Assembly: GCA_018241505.1 (NCBI GenBank)
Contig: JAFEDS010000010.1
Location: 1-64,000, forward strand
Length of the DNA: 64,000 nt
Source of the DNA: Pseudomonadota bacterium
Lineage (GTDB): Bacteria; Pseudomonadota; Gammaproteobacteria; Steroidobacterales; Steroidobacteraceae
Direction of reading: 5' to 3'
A model generated the notes under the pieces. It was not told where the DNA came from and ran no database searches. It saw only the letters and a program-made list of their open reading frames with translations. Position 1 is the first letter of the stretch; each line of letters opens with the position of its first letter. This document shows, piece by piece, positions 44,754 to 53,656 of this stretch. The position numbers were made by a program, and so were the translations under genes.

Positions 44754-44889
44754 TGCCCCATCCGGTCGCGTGTTGCGAATCCGTAACAACACTTGTCCCC
44801 CGGCCCGGTTCGCATTACATTTCCCGCCTCAGCACGGCCGTGGCGTCGATGCGACGCGTGGCTTTTTAATCCAATCCGAGGGGAAATCT

Positions 44890-47427
44890 ATGTACAGGCC
44901 AGTGTCAGGCAACCAGGCACGCATCAGCGTCGCGGCAGCAGTGGCCGGCATCCTTTGCAGCGTCGGCGCGCCGGTTCACGCGCAGGAAACCGCCGAGGCA
45001 CCCGCTTCCAACGATGCCCTGGCAGAGGTGGTCGTGACCGCCAACGCCAGCTCAGGCATCAAGAAGATCGATGCCAGTTACAACATCGTGTCCGTGAGTC
45101 TCGACCAGATCAAACAGGCGAATCCGCAGAGCACGGCCGAAGTGTTCAAACTCTCGCCCGGCGTCTGGCCGGAATCCTCCGGCGGTCAGACCGGCGCCAA
45201 CATCGACATCGCGGGCTTTCCCAACGGCGGCGGCGACTCCCCCTATTTCACGACCATGATCCAGGGTTCCCCGCTGTACGGAACCGCCAGCCTCTCATTC
45301 ATGGACTCGAGCTCCCTCGTGCGTATCGACGACACCATTGAGCGTGTCGAAGTCGTGCAGGGTGGTACGAGCGCCATCTTCTCGTCAGGCCAGCCTGGCG
45401 CCAGCGCCAACTTCATCCTGCGGACCGGCTCCGACAAGCCCTCCGGATCGGTTGCGGCCACCTACGGTTTCGAGGGTATGGAGCGCGTCGATGCGTTCTA
45501 CAGCGGCAAGATCGCCGATAACTGGTACGGCAGCGTCGGCGGTTTCTACCGCTCATCGGACGGTGTGCGCGACCCGCAATATACCTCCGACCTCGGCGGC
45601 CAGTTCACGGCCACTTTGAAGCACACGATGGACAACGGGTCGATCATGTTCTGGTACCGGCTCCTGAACGACAAGAACTATTGGGTGGCCGACCTTCCGT
45701 ACTCTGTCAGCGGCGACACGGTGTCGACCTATCCAGGATTCGATCAGCTCAACTCCACTTACAACAGCAAGCAACTGCAGAACTTCCAGGTACCGAACCC
45801 GCGCGGCGGCGGCTTCCGCAACAACGACATCAGTGACGGCCGCGGCGCGCAGCTCAACTTCGGCGGTTCCGAGCTGAAGATGAAGTTCGACAACGGCATT
45901 TCCATCATCAACAACTTCGGGGTCATGGGCGGGTACCTGAATACCCATGCGCTGGTCAACAACAGCAATCCGTCGACCCTGGGCAATTACATCGACACCA
46001 GTGGCGACTTCACGCTGCCCGGGGTATTGAGCCGGTCCGCGATCGTGGCGACGTACCAGAATGGCATCCCGGTGCCCCTCAGCCAGAGCGTCGTAACCCA
46101 GCAGGTCTGGTACATCGAGAAGAAGCTCTTCAACATCAGCGACGAGTTCCGCGTCGCTTACGATCTCGGCTACGGCAACACGCTGACCGGCGGCATCTAC
46201 GGCGCGTTTTACACAACCAACGACGCCTGGTCATTAGGCTCGAATGCGCTCATCACTAACCAGCCGAATGCAAGCCCGATCATTCTACAGGGCGTCGGCA
46301 CCGACGGCGGTCTCTACAACGTGACCAATTCGCAAGGCATGGTGAGCTCGAACGGCGGCTACAACATCCTGGAGCAGGGACGCGCCAACAATCTCGCCTT
46401 CTACCTGTCGGACTCCTGGAAGATCGATCGGTGGCTGCTCGATGCCTCGGCCCGTGTGGAGCACATCAACCTGTGGCAACAGACGAGCAACCTCAGGGAC
46501 CGGCAACTGGGCACCCAGTACGACCTGTGGGACACCCACGTCAGTCTGCCCGATGGAACCTACACCGAACGCGACGAACACAACACCGTCCCGACGTTCT
46601 CGGTGGGCGCGAACTATGAGCTCGCGGACAACATGAGCGCCTACGTACGCGTCAACAACGGTGTACTGTTCGACAATTTCGATGACGTCCGTTGCAATTA
46701 TGTCAATGGAGGGGGTGGCTGCAGCACCAAGAAGCCATTGACCCACGTGCGCAACTACGAGATCGGGTACAAGCTGCAGAACCAGTTCGTATTCATTGAC
46801 GCATCGGTCTACGACAAGGAATTCAAGGGCATTCAGCACATTCCCGTGGACATCCAGAGCAGACCTATCGGCCCTTCCACTTCGTACGGCTCGATATCCA
46901 AGGGCGTGCGTTTTATCGGCAGTGTCAACCCGTTGGCGGCAATGGACAGCCAACCGCTCAAGTCGTTCAAGGTCACAGTCAATGCCAACTGGGAGAATGC
47001 CCACTACAAGGACTTCCCCGGTTGCTTCATCTACAAGGACATCAACCAGGTCACGCAATGCGGCACCATCAACGGTGTACAGCTCACGCGCCTGCCCAAG
47101 TTCCAGGTTCGGGTGACACCGGAAGACACGCAGGAGTTCGCCTGGGGCACGATCACCGAGTACGTGACGTACGAGCACATTGGCCAGCACTACCAGGATG
47201 AGACGGGACTGAACCCGCTGGGCACTTACTATTCTCTGGGCGCGGGCGCCGTGGCCAACTATGGCGAGAACTGGGAGTTCCGCGTTGCCGGTTCGAACCT
47301 GACCAACCAGATTGGTCTCACCGAGGGCAATGCGCGCGTGGGTGGCAACGCCGTGGTGAACGGAGTCGGTTTCGGCCGTTCGATCCTCGGCCGCGAGGTC
47401 AACATCCAGCTCAAGTACAAGTGGTAA
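44890..47427 (+). CDS. TonB-dependent outer-membrane receptor
   Basis: 845 residues from the ATG at 44890, with GAGGGGAAA 5-6 nt upstream and a signal peptide ending near VHAQ. The TonB-box-like region precedes EVVVTANASSG; the plug domain (about 50-170) includes STAEVFKLSPGVWPE and RVEVVQGGTSAIFSSGQPG. The beta-barrel fills the rest and ends in QLKYKW with the terminal aromatic needed for assembly. The class imports large substrates such as siderophores or oligosaccharides. Genes on both sides suggest a glucan or maltooligosaccharide substrate, but this is inference. The barrel shows no break. Confidence 0.93.
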   Translation: MYRPVSGNQARISVAAAVAGILCSVGAPVHAQETAEAPASNDALAEVVVTANASSGIKKIDASYNIVSVSLDQIKQANPQSTAEVFKLSPGVWPESSGGQTGANIDIAGFPNGGGDSPYFTTMIQGSPLYGTASLSFMDSSSLVRIDDTIERVEVVQGGTSAIFSSGQPGASANFILRTGSDKPSGSVAATYGFEGMERVDAFYSGKIADNWYGSVGGFYRSSDGVRDPQYTSDLGGQFTATLKHTMDNGSIMFWYRLLNDKNYWVADLPYSVSGDTVSTYPGFDQLNSTYNSKQLQNFQVPNPRGGGFRNNDISDGRGAQLNFGGSELKMKFDNGISIINNFGVMGGYLNTHALVNNSNPSTLGNYIDTSGDFTLPGVLSRSAIVATYQNGIPVPLSQSVVTQQVWYIEKKLFNISDEFRVAYDLGYGNTLTGGIYGAFYTTNDAWSLGSNALITNQPNASPIILQGVGTDGGLYNVTNSQGMVSSNGGYNILEQGRANNLAFYLSDSWKIDRWLLDASARVEHINLWQQTSNLRDRQLGTQYDLWDTHVSLPDGTYTERDEHNTVPTFSVGANYELADNMSAYVRVNNGVLFDNFDDVRCNYVNGGGGCSTKKPLTHVRNYEIGYKLQNQFVFIDASVYDKEFKGIQHIPVDIQSRPIGPSTSYGSISKGVRFIGSVNPLAAMDSQPLKSFKVTVNANWENAHYKDFPGCFIYKDINQVTQCGTINGVQLTRLPKFQVRVTPEDTQEFAWGTITEYVTYEHIGQHYQDETGLNPLGTYYSLGAGAVANYGENWEFRVAGSNLTNQIGLTEGNARVGGNAVVNGVGFGRSILGREVNIQLKYKW

Positions 47428-47446
47428 GTTAGACGATGGCGGTGGC

Positions 47447-47477
47447 TCTCCCCTCACCCGCAAAGGGTGAGGGGAGA
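47447..47477. terminator. perfect hairpin between the convergent TonB receptor and TPR gene
   Basis: TCTCCCCTCACCC pairs perfectly with GGGTGAGGGGAGA over 13 bp, with a 5-nt GCAAA loop. It can terminate or protect transcripts from both directions; the plus-strand exit holds only a short T-rich patch (ATTTT). The sequence also resembles widespread dispersed intergenic repeats of proteobacteria, so it may be a copy of a mobile palindrome. Confidence 0.6.
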
Positions 47478-47478
47478 C

Positions 47479-49263
47479 TCATTTTGCGGGGACTGCGTCG
47501 AATGCCACAGTGAGCCGTGGCTGCTCTCTGTGAAAAGGCACGGTCCCATGCCAGAAATACGACGGGAACAACACCAGTAACCCCACTTCGGGGCGCACCG
47601 AATGCTCGGTACCGAGCGCCGGCGTCGTGAGGACTCCCGGCGCACCGAATGTCAGAATGCCTTCCGTGCCCGGCATGCTGTCCGGCAACTGAATATAACA
47701 AGCCGACGAGATCCAGCCCCGCGGGTGCACGTGCGTCGTGTGGTAACCGCCGGAATGCAACCGCACCGACCAACTGCCGTTGAAACGCGCGGCTCCCCGA
47801 TTCCGCCGCCGCAGGGGATCCGCCCCCTGACCGATGTGCTCCCGGTAACGCGCAATGGGTGCGGCAAAACTCCGAAACAGCGCCTGAATGACCGGGTCCT
47901 GGCTGCGTGACAGATCCTGGGTCGTTTCCGTACCCTGGCGCAGGGATTGATACAGGGGCCGATGGCCGTGCGGACTATGAATGGCCGCCAGTCTGGCTGT
48001 CAGCTCCGTGAGGAAGCTGTTGAGATCCGGCCACCCCGCCGGCACCTCGAGATAGCTCGACCACACCATTGTCCGGTAGTCACAGAACAACTCATAACGG
48101 AGGTCGTGCAACAGCCGCAATGCCGTCGCCTGGATGGCAATGAGGTACTGGTCGTCAGGCGCTGCCTCGATCAGGCTGACAGATTCGGTCAGCGCCCTGG
48201 CGCCGTCACCCACACCCAGGCAGGCAGCGCACAGGAGCTTGCGGGCGGTTGGATTGGCGGGTAGCGCCTCGAGAGCGCGCTCCGCGAACTTCAAGGCAGC
48301 GGCCGGCTCGATCTCCAGGGCTGCCAGGCCGGCCCGGATCAGCAGGTTGGGATGCGACTGGGGTCGTGCGGCACGTTCACTCAAGTATGTCAGAGCCGCG
48401 CGCGCATCGCCTGCTTCCTGCAACAGAGCGGCCTTCGTAGCCCATAGCGCATCGTCCTGACTATACCTGGCGAGCGCCTCATCGAGAGGGCGCGTGGCTT
48501 CAACGATGTTGCCGGTTCGCATCCAGATCAGTTGCGCCAGCCTGTCATGGGCCTCTGCGCGGTGCGGCTCCAACCTGACACATTCACGCAATGCTTGCTC
48601 TGCTTCGTCAAACCGCTCCAGGTCGATGAGACTCCGTGCATGTGTGTAGTACAGCGCCGCCGTGGGTAGAACACGAGTCAACGTTTGCCTCGCGACCTGC
48701 TCCCCTTCCGCGGGCTGTTGAGCCGCATTCAACGCCAGGGCGAGCGTGTAGCTCGCAATTGGGTCATCGGACGTCCGTGCCATGAGGCGCCGGGCGTGCG
48801 CCAACGCATCGATTTGCCGACCCAGAGCGGCATATGCCGCAACGAGCAGCTCCGCCAGGCTCATGTCGGCTTTGCCACTGTTGATCCAAAGTGTTGCGAC
48901 GTCGAGAGCCGCCGCCGGCTGCCCCCCGTCTAGATAGTGGCGCGCCAGAAGAAAAGCCGCCCGGGGCGAGCCTCGCACGGCACGCTGCAAAAGCGGCACG
49001 GCCTCGGCGCCGCGACCCGTCATGAGCAAAAGCTCAGCGAGGGTGGTCAAAGTAGGAGGCCACGCGGCATCGATTTCCAAAGCACGGCGTAGCAGCGCCT
49101 CGGCCTCCGTGACATTGCCCAATATCTGCTTGGTTCCGGCCAGCAACCGCAACCCTTCCACATGATTCGGGTTGGCGGCGACGAAGGATTCCAGTTGCGC
49201 GTGAGCGGCGGCGTACTGCCCGGATTGCAGTAGCTCGCTGATACGGCGCAAGGTCTCGATCAT
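47479..49263 (-). CDS. TPR-repeat protein with C-terminal 2-oxoglutarate/Fe(II) oxygenase domain
   Basis: 594 residues from the ATG at 49263, with GAGGGA 6-7 nt upstream; the track-length extension is not protein-like. About 370 residues of tetratricopeptide-type helix pairs (RISELLQSGQYAAAHAQLES, AEALLRRALEIDAAWPPTLT) lead into a putative 2OG-Fe(II) oxygenase of PF13759 type (about 480-592). Candidate metal and cosubstrate residues are in YHTTHVHPRGWIS and FPSYFWHGTVPF, with the Arg in QPRLTVAFD. It is probably a protein hydroxylase or sugar-linked modifier with a protein partner bound by the TPRs. It is related to proteins with sulfotransferase or glycosyltransferase partners elsewhere, but none is adjacent. 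Confidence 0.85.
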   Translation of the reverse strand: MIETLRRISELLQSGQYAAAHAQLESFVAANPNHVEGLRLLAGTKQILGNVTEAEALLRRALEIDAAWPPTLTTLAELLLMTGRGAEAVPLLQRAVRGSPRAAFLLARHYLDGGQPAAALDVATLWINSGKADMSLAELLVAAYAALGRQIDALAHARRLMARTSDDPIASYTLALALNAAQQPAEGEQVARQTLTRVLPTAALYYTHARSLIDLERFDEAEQALRECVRLEPHRAEAHDRLAQLIWMRTGNIVEATRPLDEALARYSQDDALWATKAALLQEAGDARAALTYLSERAARPQSHPNLLIRAGLAALEIEPAAALKFAERALEALPANPTARKLLCAACLGVGDGARALTESVSLIEAAPDDQYLIAIQATALRLLHDLRYELFCDYRTMVWSSYLEVPAGWPDLNSFLTELTARLAAIHSPHGHRPLYQSLRQGTETTQDLSRSQDPVIQALFRSFAAPIARYREHIGQGADPLRRRNRGAARFNGSWSVRLHSGGYHTTHVHPRGWISSACYIQLPDSMPGTEGILTFGAPGVLTTPALGTEHSVRPEVGLLVLFPSYFWHGTVPFHREQPRLTVAFDAVPAK

Positions 49264-49349
49264 CGCAAATCCCTCGAATTCGCTGCAGTCTGCGGGGCAG
49301 CCAATATAGTATGGCGTCCCGCGGCTGACCGGCACAGGTGGCATCCTCC

Positions 49350-50396
49350 GTGCGTCCGTTGCTCGAACTGTTGCGAACCGAACTACCGATTGTTCAGGCA
49401 CCCATGGCCGGCACATCCTCGCCCGCCTTGGCGGCCGCGGTGGCGAATGCCGGGGCCCTGGGTTCCATTGGGGTCGGCGCAGTCAACGCGGCCGGCGCCG
49501 AAAAGATGATTGCCGAGGTGCGTGCGCGGAGCACCCGTTCCCTGAATGTCAATGTGTTCTGCCACCAGCCGGCGGTCAGTGACCCCGAGCGTGAGGCCGC
49601 GTGGATCGAGCGCCTGCGTCCCGAGTTCCAACGATTGGGAAGCCAGCCGCCCCGCGAGCTGACACAGATCTACTCGAGCTTCCTCGCGGATCGGCCTCTG
49701 TTGGAAATGCTGCTGGCGGCAAAGCCCGAGGTAGTCAGCTTTCACTTTGGAGTGCCTCCCGAGCGCACCGTGCGTGCGTTTCGCGAGGCCGGCATCGTAA
49801 CGCTCGCATCGGCCACCAACCTCGAGGAAGCGCGCATGGGCGTGCGCGCGGGAGTGGACGCCATCGTTGCCCAAGGCTTCGAGGCGGGAGGGCATCGTGG
49901 AGTGTTTGATCCGAATGCGCCCGATGACAGGTTGGGCACCTTTGCATTGACACGCCTGCTCGTACGGAAGCTCGAGGTCCCGGTGATCGCGGCGGGTGCC
50001 ATCATGGACGGCGCCGCAATTGCGGCGGTATTGCGACTCGGAGCCAGCGCCGTGCAGATGGGTACGGCTTTCATCGGTTGCCCGGAGTCCGATGCCGATG
50101 CGGGATTCCGTGCCGCCCTGGCCAGCGACGCGGCCTTTCATACAACCATGACACGTGTCATATCCGGCCGCCCGGCGCGCTGCCTGGCCAATAAATTCAC
50201 GGCGTGGGGCCGCGAGGTCGAGGCCGCGGCAGTCCCCGACTATCCAATAGCGTATGACGCGGGAAAGGCACTGAATGCAGCCGGCAAGCGCGCGAACGAA
50301 GCCGGGTTTGGTGCGCAATGGGCCGGCCAGGGAGCCCCGCTGGCCCGCTTCCTCCCTGCCGCGCAACTCATTCGGACCTTGATCGAGGAGATGTAG
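49350..50396 (+). CDS. nitronate monooxygenase (2-nitropropane dioxygenase family)
   Basis: 348 residues from the GTG at 49350, with AGGTGG 8 nt upstream; a GTG at 49338 lacks a site. It is an FMN-dependent TIM-barrel flavoprotein that oxidises alkyl nitronates. Family landmarks are PIVQAPMAGTSSPALAAAV, VAQGFEAGGHRG at the FMN phosphate site, VIAAGAIMDGAAIAAVLRLG and AVQMGTAF. The region of the catalytic His is intact in GFEAGGHRGVF. It is divergent from the TPR-oxygenase gene across 86 bp. The natural role is often detoxification of nitronates such as propionate-3-nitronate. Confidence 0.92.
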   Translation: MRPLLELLRTELPIVQAPMAGTSSPALAAAVANAGALGSIGVGAVNAAGAEKMIAEVRARSTRSLNVNVFCHQPAVSDPEREAAWIERLRPEFQRLGSQPPRELTQIYSSFLADRPLLEMLLAAKPEVVSFHFGVPPERTVRAFREAGIVTLASATNLEEARMGVRAGVDAIVAQGFEAGGHRGVFDPNAPDDRLGTFALTRLLVRKLEVPVIAAGAIMDGAAIAAVLRLGASAVQMGTAFIGCPESDADAGFRAALASDAAFHTTMTRVISGRPARCLANKFTAWGREVEAAAVPDYPIAYDAGKALNAAGKRANEAGFGAQWAGQGAPLARFLPAAQLIRTLIEEM

Positions 50397-50682
50397 GCAA
50401 GCCCGGGCGTAGCGGCGCCCTGTGGCCAAGCCGCAGCCTCAGCCGCTGTGAAACCAACAATCGCCTGAACATAACTCGCACGAAAATGCGGCGCACGCCA
50501 CAGGTCCGACGCGTTGCCATGCAACAACACGGCCGCCTGTTGCGCTGCAGAGTTCCAACTTGCGACAGCGCGGGCATACTCAATTTTCGCGGTGTTGAAT
50601 GAATTTGTCGGAGGATGCGTGGCCACCGCGAGTCAGGCGCCCGACCCGGGTAACACGGGGTCGGGCGCCAGTATCCCCACCC
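50397..50682. other. 286-bp spacer between convergent genes, nothing recognised
   Basis: No open frame with protein-like composition or a start site is seen on either strand, and no clear terminator hairpin with a T tract. It lies between the nitronate monooxygenase stop and the HD-domain gene stop. It may be the remnant of a decayed gene; nothing supports more. Confidence 0.4.
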
Positions 50683-51384
50683 TCACAGCACGCGCAGATT
50701 CTGTGTTTGTTCGCGTAGCTGTCGCAGGAACTTGGAGAGCTCTTCCTGGCGCTCCGGCACCCGCGCCTTGCCGGCCGGCGACAGCACCCGAGCCGGCACC
50801 TTGGCCAGATTCGACTCCAGCATGGGAACGACCTCCGGACCGGTCGGATTGCCGCCCTTCGGATCGACCAGGCCGAAGATGCGAGCCACGCCCACTGCTC
50901 CCAGCCAATCGAGCGCATCGGCATCGTGCAGGTAAAGCGCTTCGTGGCCCACGGGATTGCGGTCGTACATATGCGTGCGGACCGCACCCCTGACCGCATC
51001 CAGTTTCTTCATTGGAAAGCCGGTGTTCTTTAATATGGTGCCGACCAGCTCAGCGGCCTGATCGGCGTGATCGACACCGGTTTTCTCCCAGGGTTCGAAC
51101 GCCGCCATGTCGTGCAAGTACGCAGCCGCATACAGGACATCATCGTCGAGCGCGACGTGGTCCGCTGCCGCCAGCTCGCGAGCCAACGCGTAATCACGCT
51201 GGCAATGGGAGTACCCCCACGCTGGGTTGTGGAAATGGTCCTGGGCGAATTTGCTCACCACCGTCCGCCAGCCCTGGGCATCGCCAGCCGCGGAACCCGC
51301 GGGCTCGTCAGCCGCAAGGGCCGCTCCCGAGAGGATGGCCGCAACGAGCCACAGTCCGGGCAATCCTCGTTTCAAAACAGACAT
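50683..51384 (-). CDS. exported HD-domain phosphohydrolase-like protein
   Basis: 233 residues from the ATG at 51384, with AGGAG 6 nt upstream and a signal peptide ending near GAALAADE. The HD metal motif is complete: His in GYSHCQRDY, His-Asp in AAYLHDMAAF, His in GVDHADQAAE and RTHMYDR, and Asp in YLHDADALDWLG. HD proteins usually hydrolyse nucleotides or phosphoesters in the cytoplasm. An export signal is unusual and suggests periplasmic activity. No neighbour clarifies the substrate. Confidence 0.85.
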   Translation of the reverse strand: MSVLKRGLPGLWLVAAILSGAALAADEPAGSAAGDAQGWRTVVSKFAQDHFHNPAWGYSHCQRDYALARELAAADHVALDDDVLYAAAYLHDMAAFEPWEKTGVDHADQAAELVGTILKNTGFPMKKLDAVRGAVRTHMYDRNPVGHEALYLHDADALDWLGAVGVARIFGLVDPKGGNPTGPEVVPMLESNLAKVPARVLSPAGKARVPERQEELSKFLRQLREQTQNLRVL

Positions 51385-51512
51385 GTCCGCTCCTGAGTTG
51401 ATCGTGCCCCGCGGATATTAACGCCCTGGGCTTCGCGCTGAAACATCCAACTGAATAATTCGCGCCCGAAAATATTCAGATGGATGGATCGCCACTTGCG
51501 TAGTTGGTTCAC

Positions 51513-52313
51513 ATGTCTCTCGCCGACGCTGTAGCAATCGATGCTGCATACACCGAGTCACCGGCGCAGCAATTCGCCCGACGGGGATTTGTCACCATCG
51601 AGTCCCTGACGACGGCCGCGGACATCGCCCGAATCCGCTTGCTGTTGGATCCGCTGTTCGACCGGTTCGACTCGCTCGGCGAACGGGCGGTGGATATTGC
51701 CGGACCGCGGGCGCCGGGCGCCGCCCTGCGTTCACCGGAAATCAATGAGGCGGTAAAGTTGGTCCCGGAGCTGACAGACACGCTCGCCTATGCACGCTGC
51801 CGGCAGTTCGCCCGCCAGTTCCTCGGCGTTCCGGTCGGATACATGTTCGATCACGCGATTTACAAACTGCCACATAACAACGCCTCGACCGCGTGGCATC
51901 AGGACGAAGCGTACTCAGCACGCCCCATCCCGCTGCGGTCGGTCCATTTCTGGATTCCTCTCCAGGACGCCACCTTGGATAACGGCTGTATGTGGTTTAT
52001 TCCCGGCTCGAATCTCGGCGGCGTGCGTTCCCACCACGTCGCCGCCATCAGGACGACTGGCACTGATTACAAACCCGCCGGGGCCACCATTACAACCCAG
52101 GATGTAGATCCGACCAGGGCCGTTCCCTGCCCACTACCCATTGGCAGTGCCACCGCGCACCATCCGCTGACTTTGCATTACACCGGACCGAATCAGACGG
52201 ACCACTGGCGCCGCGCATGGATACTGCACTTCGGTGCATACGGCCGGGCCCGTTTCCTGCTGCATCCGAAAATGATTGGCGCGCAAATCTCCGCATTGCT
52301 GCGGGCCTTTTAA
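51513..52313 (+). CDS. phytanoyl-CoA dioxygenase (PhyH) family protein
   Basis: 266 residues from the ATG at 51513; a TTG at 51504 adds three residues. It is a predicted Fe(II)/2-oxoglutarate oxygenase with the His-x-Asp in STAWHQDEAYS, the distal His in LTLHYTGPNQTD and the 2-oxoglutarate Arg in WRRAWILHFG. It hydroxylates a small molecule, perhaps an amino acid, fatty acyl or secondary metabolite. It stands alone, convergent with the WD40/kinase gene, its stop overlapping that gene's end by 4 nt. Confidence 0.88.
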   Translation: MSLADAVAIDAAYTESPAQQFARRGFVTIESLTTAADIARIRLLLDPLFDRFDSLGERAVDIAGPRAPGAALRSPEINEAVKLVPELTDTLAYARCRQFARQFLGVPVGYMFDHAIYKLPHNNASTAWHQDEAYSARPIPLRSVHFWIPLQDATLDNGCMWFIPGSNLGGVRSHHVAAIRTTGTDYKPAGATITTQDVDPTRAVPCPLPIGSATAHHPLTLHYTGPNQTDHWRRAWILHFGAYGRARFLLHPKMIGAQISALLRAF

Positions 52314-53605
52314 GCTCGCGGTGGATGTTCGTATTTTTTGCGCACGGCGGCGAAGGCGTCGCTAACTTGTTGCATCATCCCTTCGCGCTCTAGTATTCGA
52401 GCGAGCGACGCGCGGCGATAACGCCAGCTCACCCAGATATCGTCAGGCCAATCCTCACTGCGGGCGCGCTCCGCGGCAGCCGCATAATATTTAAAGGACG
52501 CGATCAGATAGTCACGCCTTACCGGCGCTGACGTCTGCGAGACGGCAGCCGCTGCTTCGCGTTCGGCAAGACGTGCCAGTGAGTGCGGCTCATCCGCTTT
52601 CGCCCCGCGTTCGTACCACGTCCAGGCGTGCGGCAGATCGCCACGCATTTCATACAGGTGTCCGAGCTGAAACCCGGCGAAAGTAACACCCTCCGCCCAG
52701 GCTCGTTCTAAGAGAGTAACAGCACGGCCAAAATTGCCAGCCGCGCCCTCTCCTTTCACCAGAAGCATAGCCAAGTCAATGCGAGCGGCTCGATACTTGC
52801 CGTCGATTGCACGTTCGAATGCGCGCCGGGCAGCCGGCTGATCGCCGGTGGCCAGCAATGCGCGCCCGTGCTCATAGACCCACCGCGGCTCCCCCACCAT
52901 GCTTTGGTGTTCCGTGCCACACGCCTGGCTGGCGATATCACCCACGATCTGTTCGGATGCAACACCCGGGGCCCGTCTGTCTGGATCATAGGGTGCGCCG
53001 GCGGTCTCGTCGCACTTCGAATGGTCACCAATCCAGGGCCGTGCGTTTGTCGGGGTGAGCAATCCGAGAGCAAATCGTTGCTTGGGATCCAACGACTCGA
53101 ACTGCGCGGCTTCGATCCAGCGCATCTGCTGCGCAATCGGGGTCACGCGCGCATCCCAAATGCGCGCCACACCATCATCAGAGGCCGTCACGATTCGATC
53201 GCCATCGGCCGAGAATGCGGCACTCTCCACCTGGTCGGGGTGTCGCAGCACCAATAATTGCTCGCCGGTGACAGCGCTCCAGACCCGCGCCGTCTTATCG
53301 GCCGACGCAGTGGCAATCTTCAGACCATCCCGGGACATCGAGACATCCGGGACCTGGTCCGAATGTCCATACAGCGTCAGGACTTCCCGACCGGTGGCCA
53401 CGTCCCACACTCGCGCAGTCTTATCGTCGGAGGCGGTAAGGATCCGCGTTCCGTCGGGCGAGAACTCCGCTCGTTCCACTACGTCGGCATGACCGCTGAA
53501 GACAGCTAACTGCTGCCCTGTGAATGCATCCCAGATGCGGGCTGTTTTATCGTTCGACGAAGTAACGATCCGCCGGCCGTCCGCGGAAAAGAAGGCATTC
53601 TCCAC
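52310..53605 (-). pseudogene. 3' part of the kinase-WD40 gene after an in-frame TGA (WD40 repeats 11-14 and Sel1/TPR-like end)
   Basis: 431 codons counted from a GTG. The reading frame is the same as that of the kinase gene upstream, and sequence between the TGA and this GTG reads NVATGHLVRILEGHGG, a normal repeat. So this is the rest of one protein of about 1352 residues rather than a separate gene. It holds the last four WD40 repeats of an apparent two-propeller array, then a helical region with Sel1/TPR-like pairs (NFGRAVTLLERAWAEG, WTWYERGAKADEPHS). No ribosome site is evident before the GTG. Independent expression or TGA readthrough cannot be excluded. Confidence 0.8.
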
Positions 53606-53656
53606 CGGGCCACCATGACCTTCCAGGATACGAACCAGATGACCGGTGGCAACATT

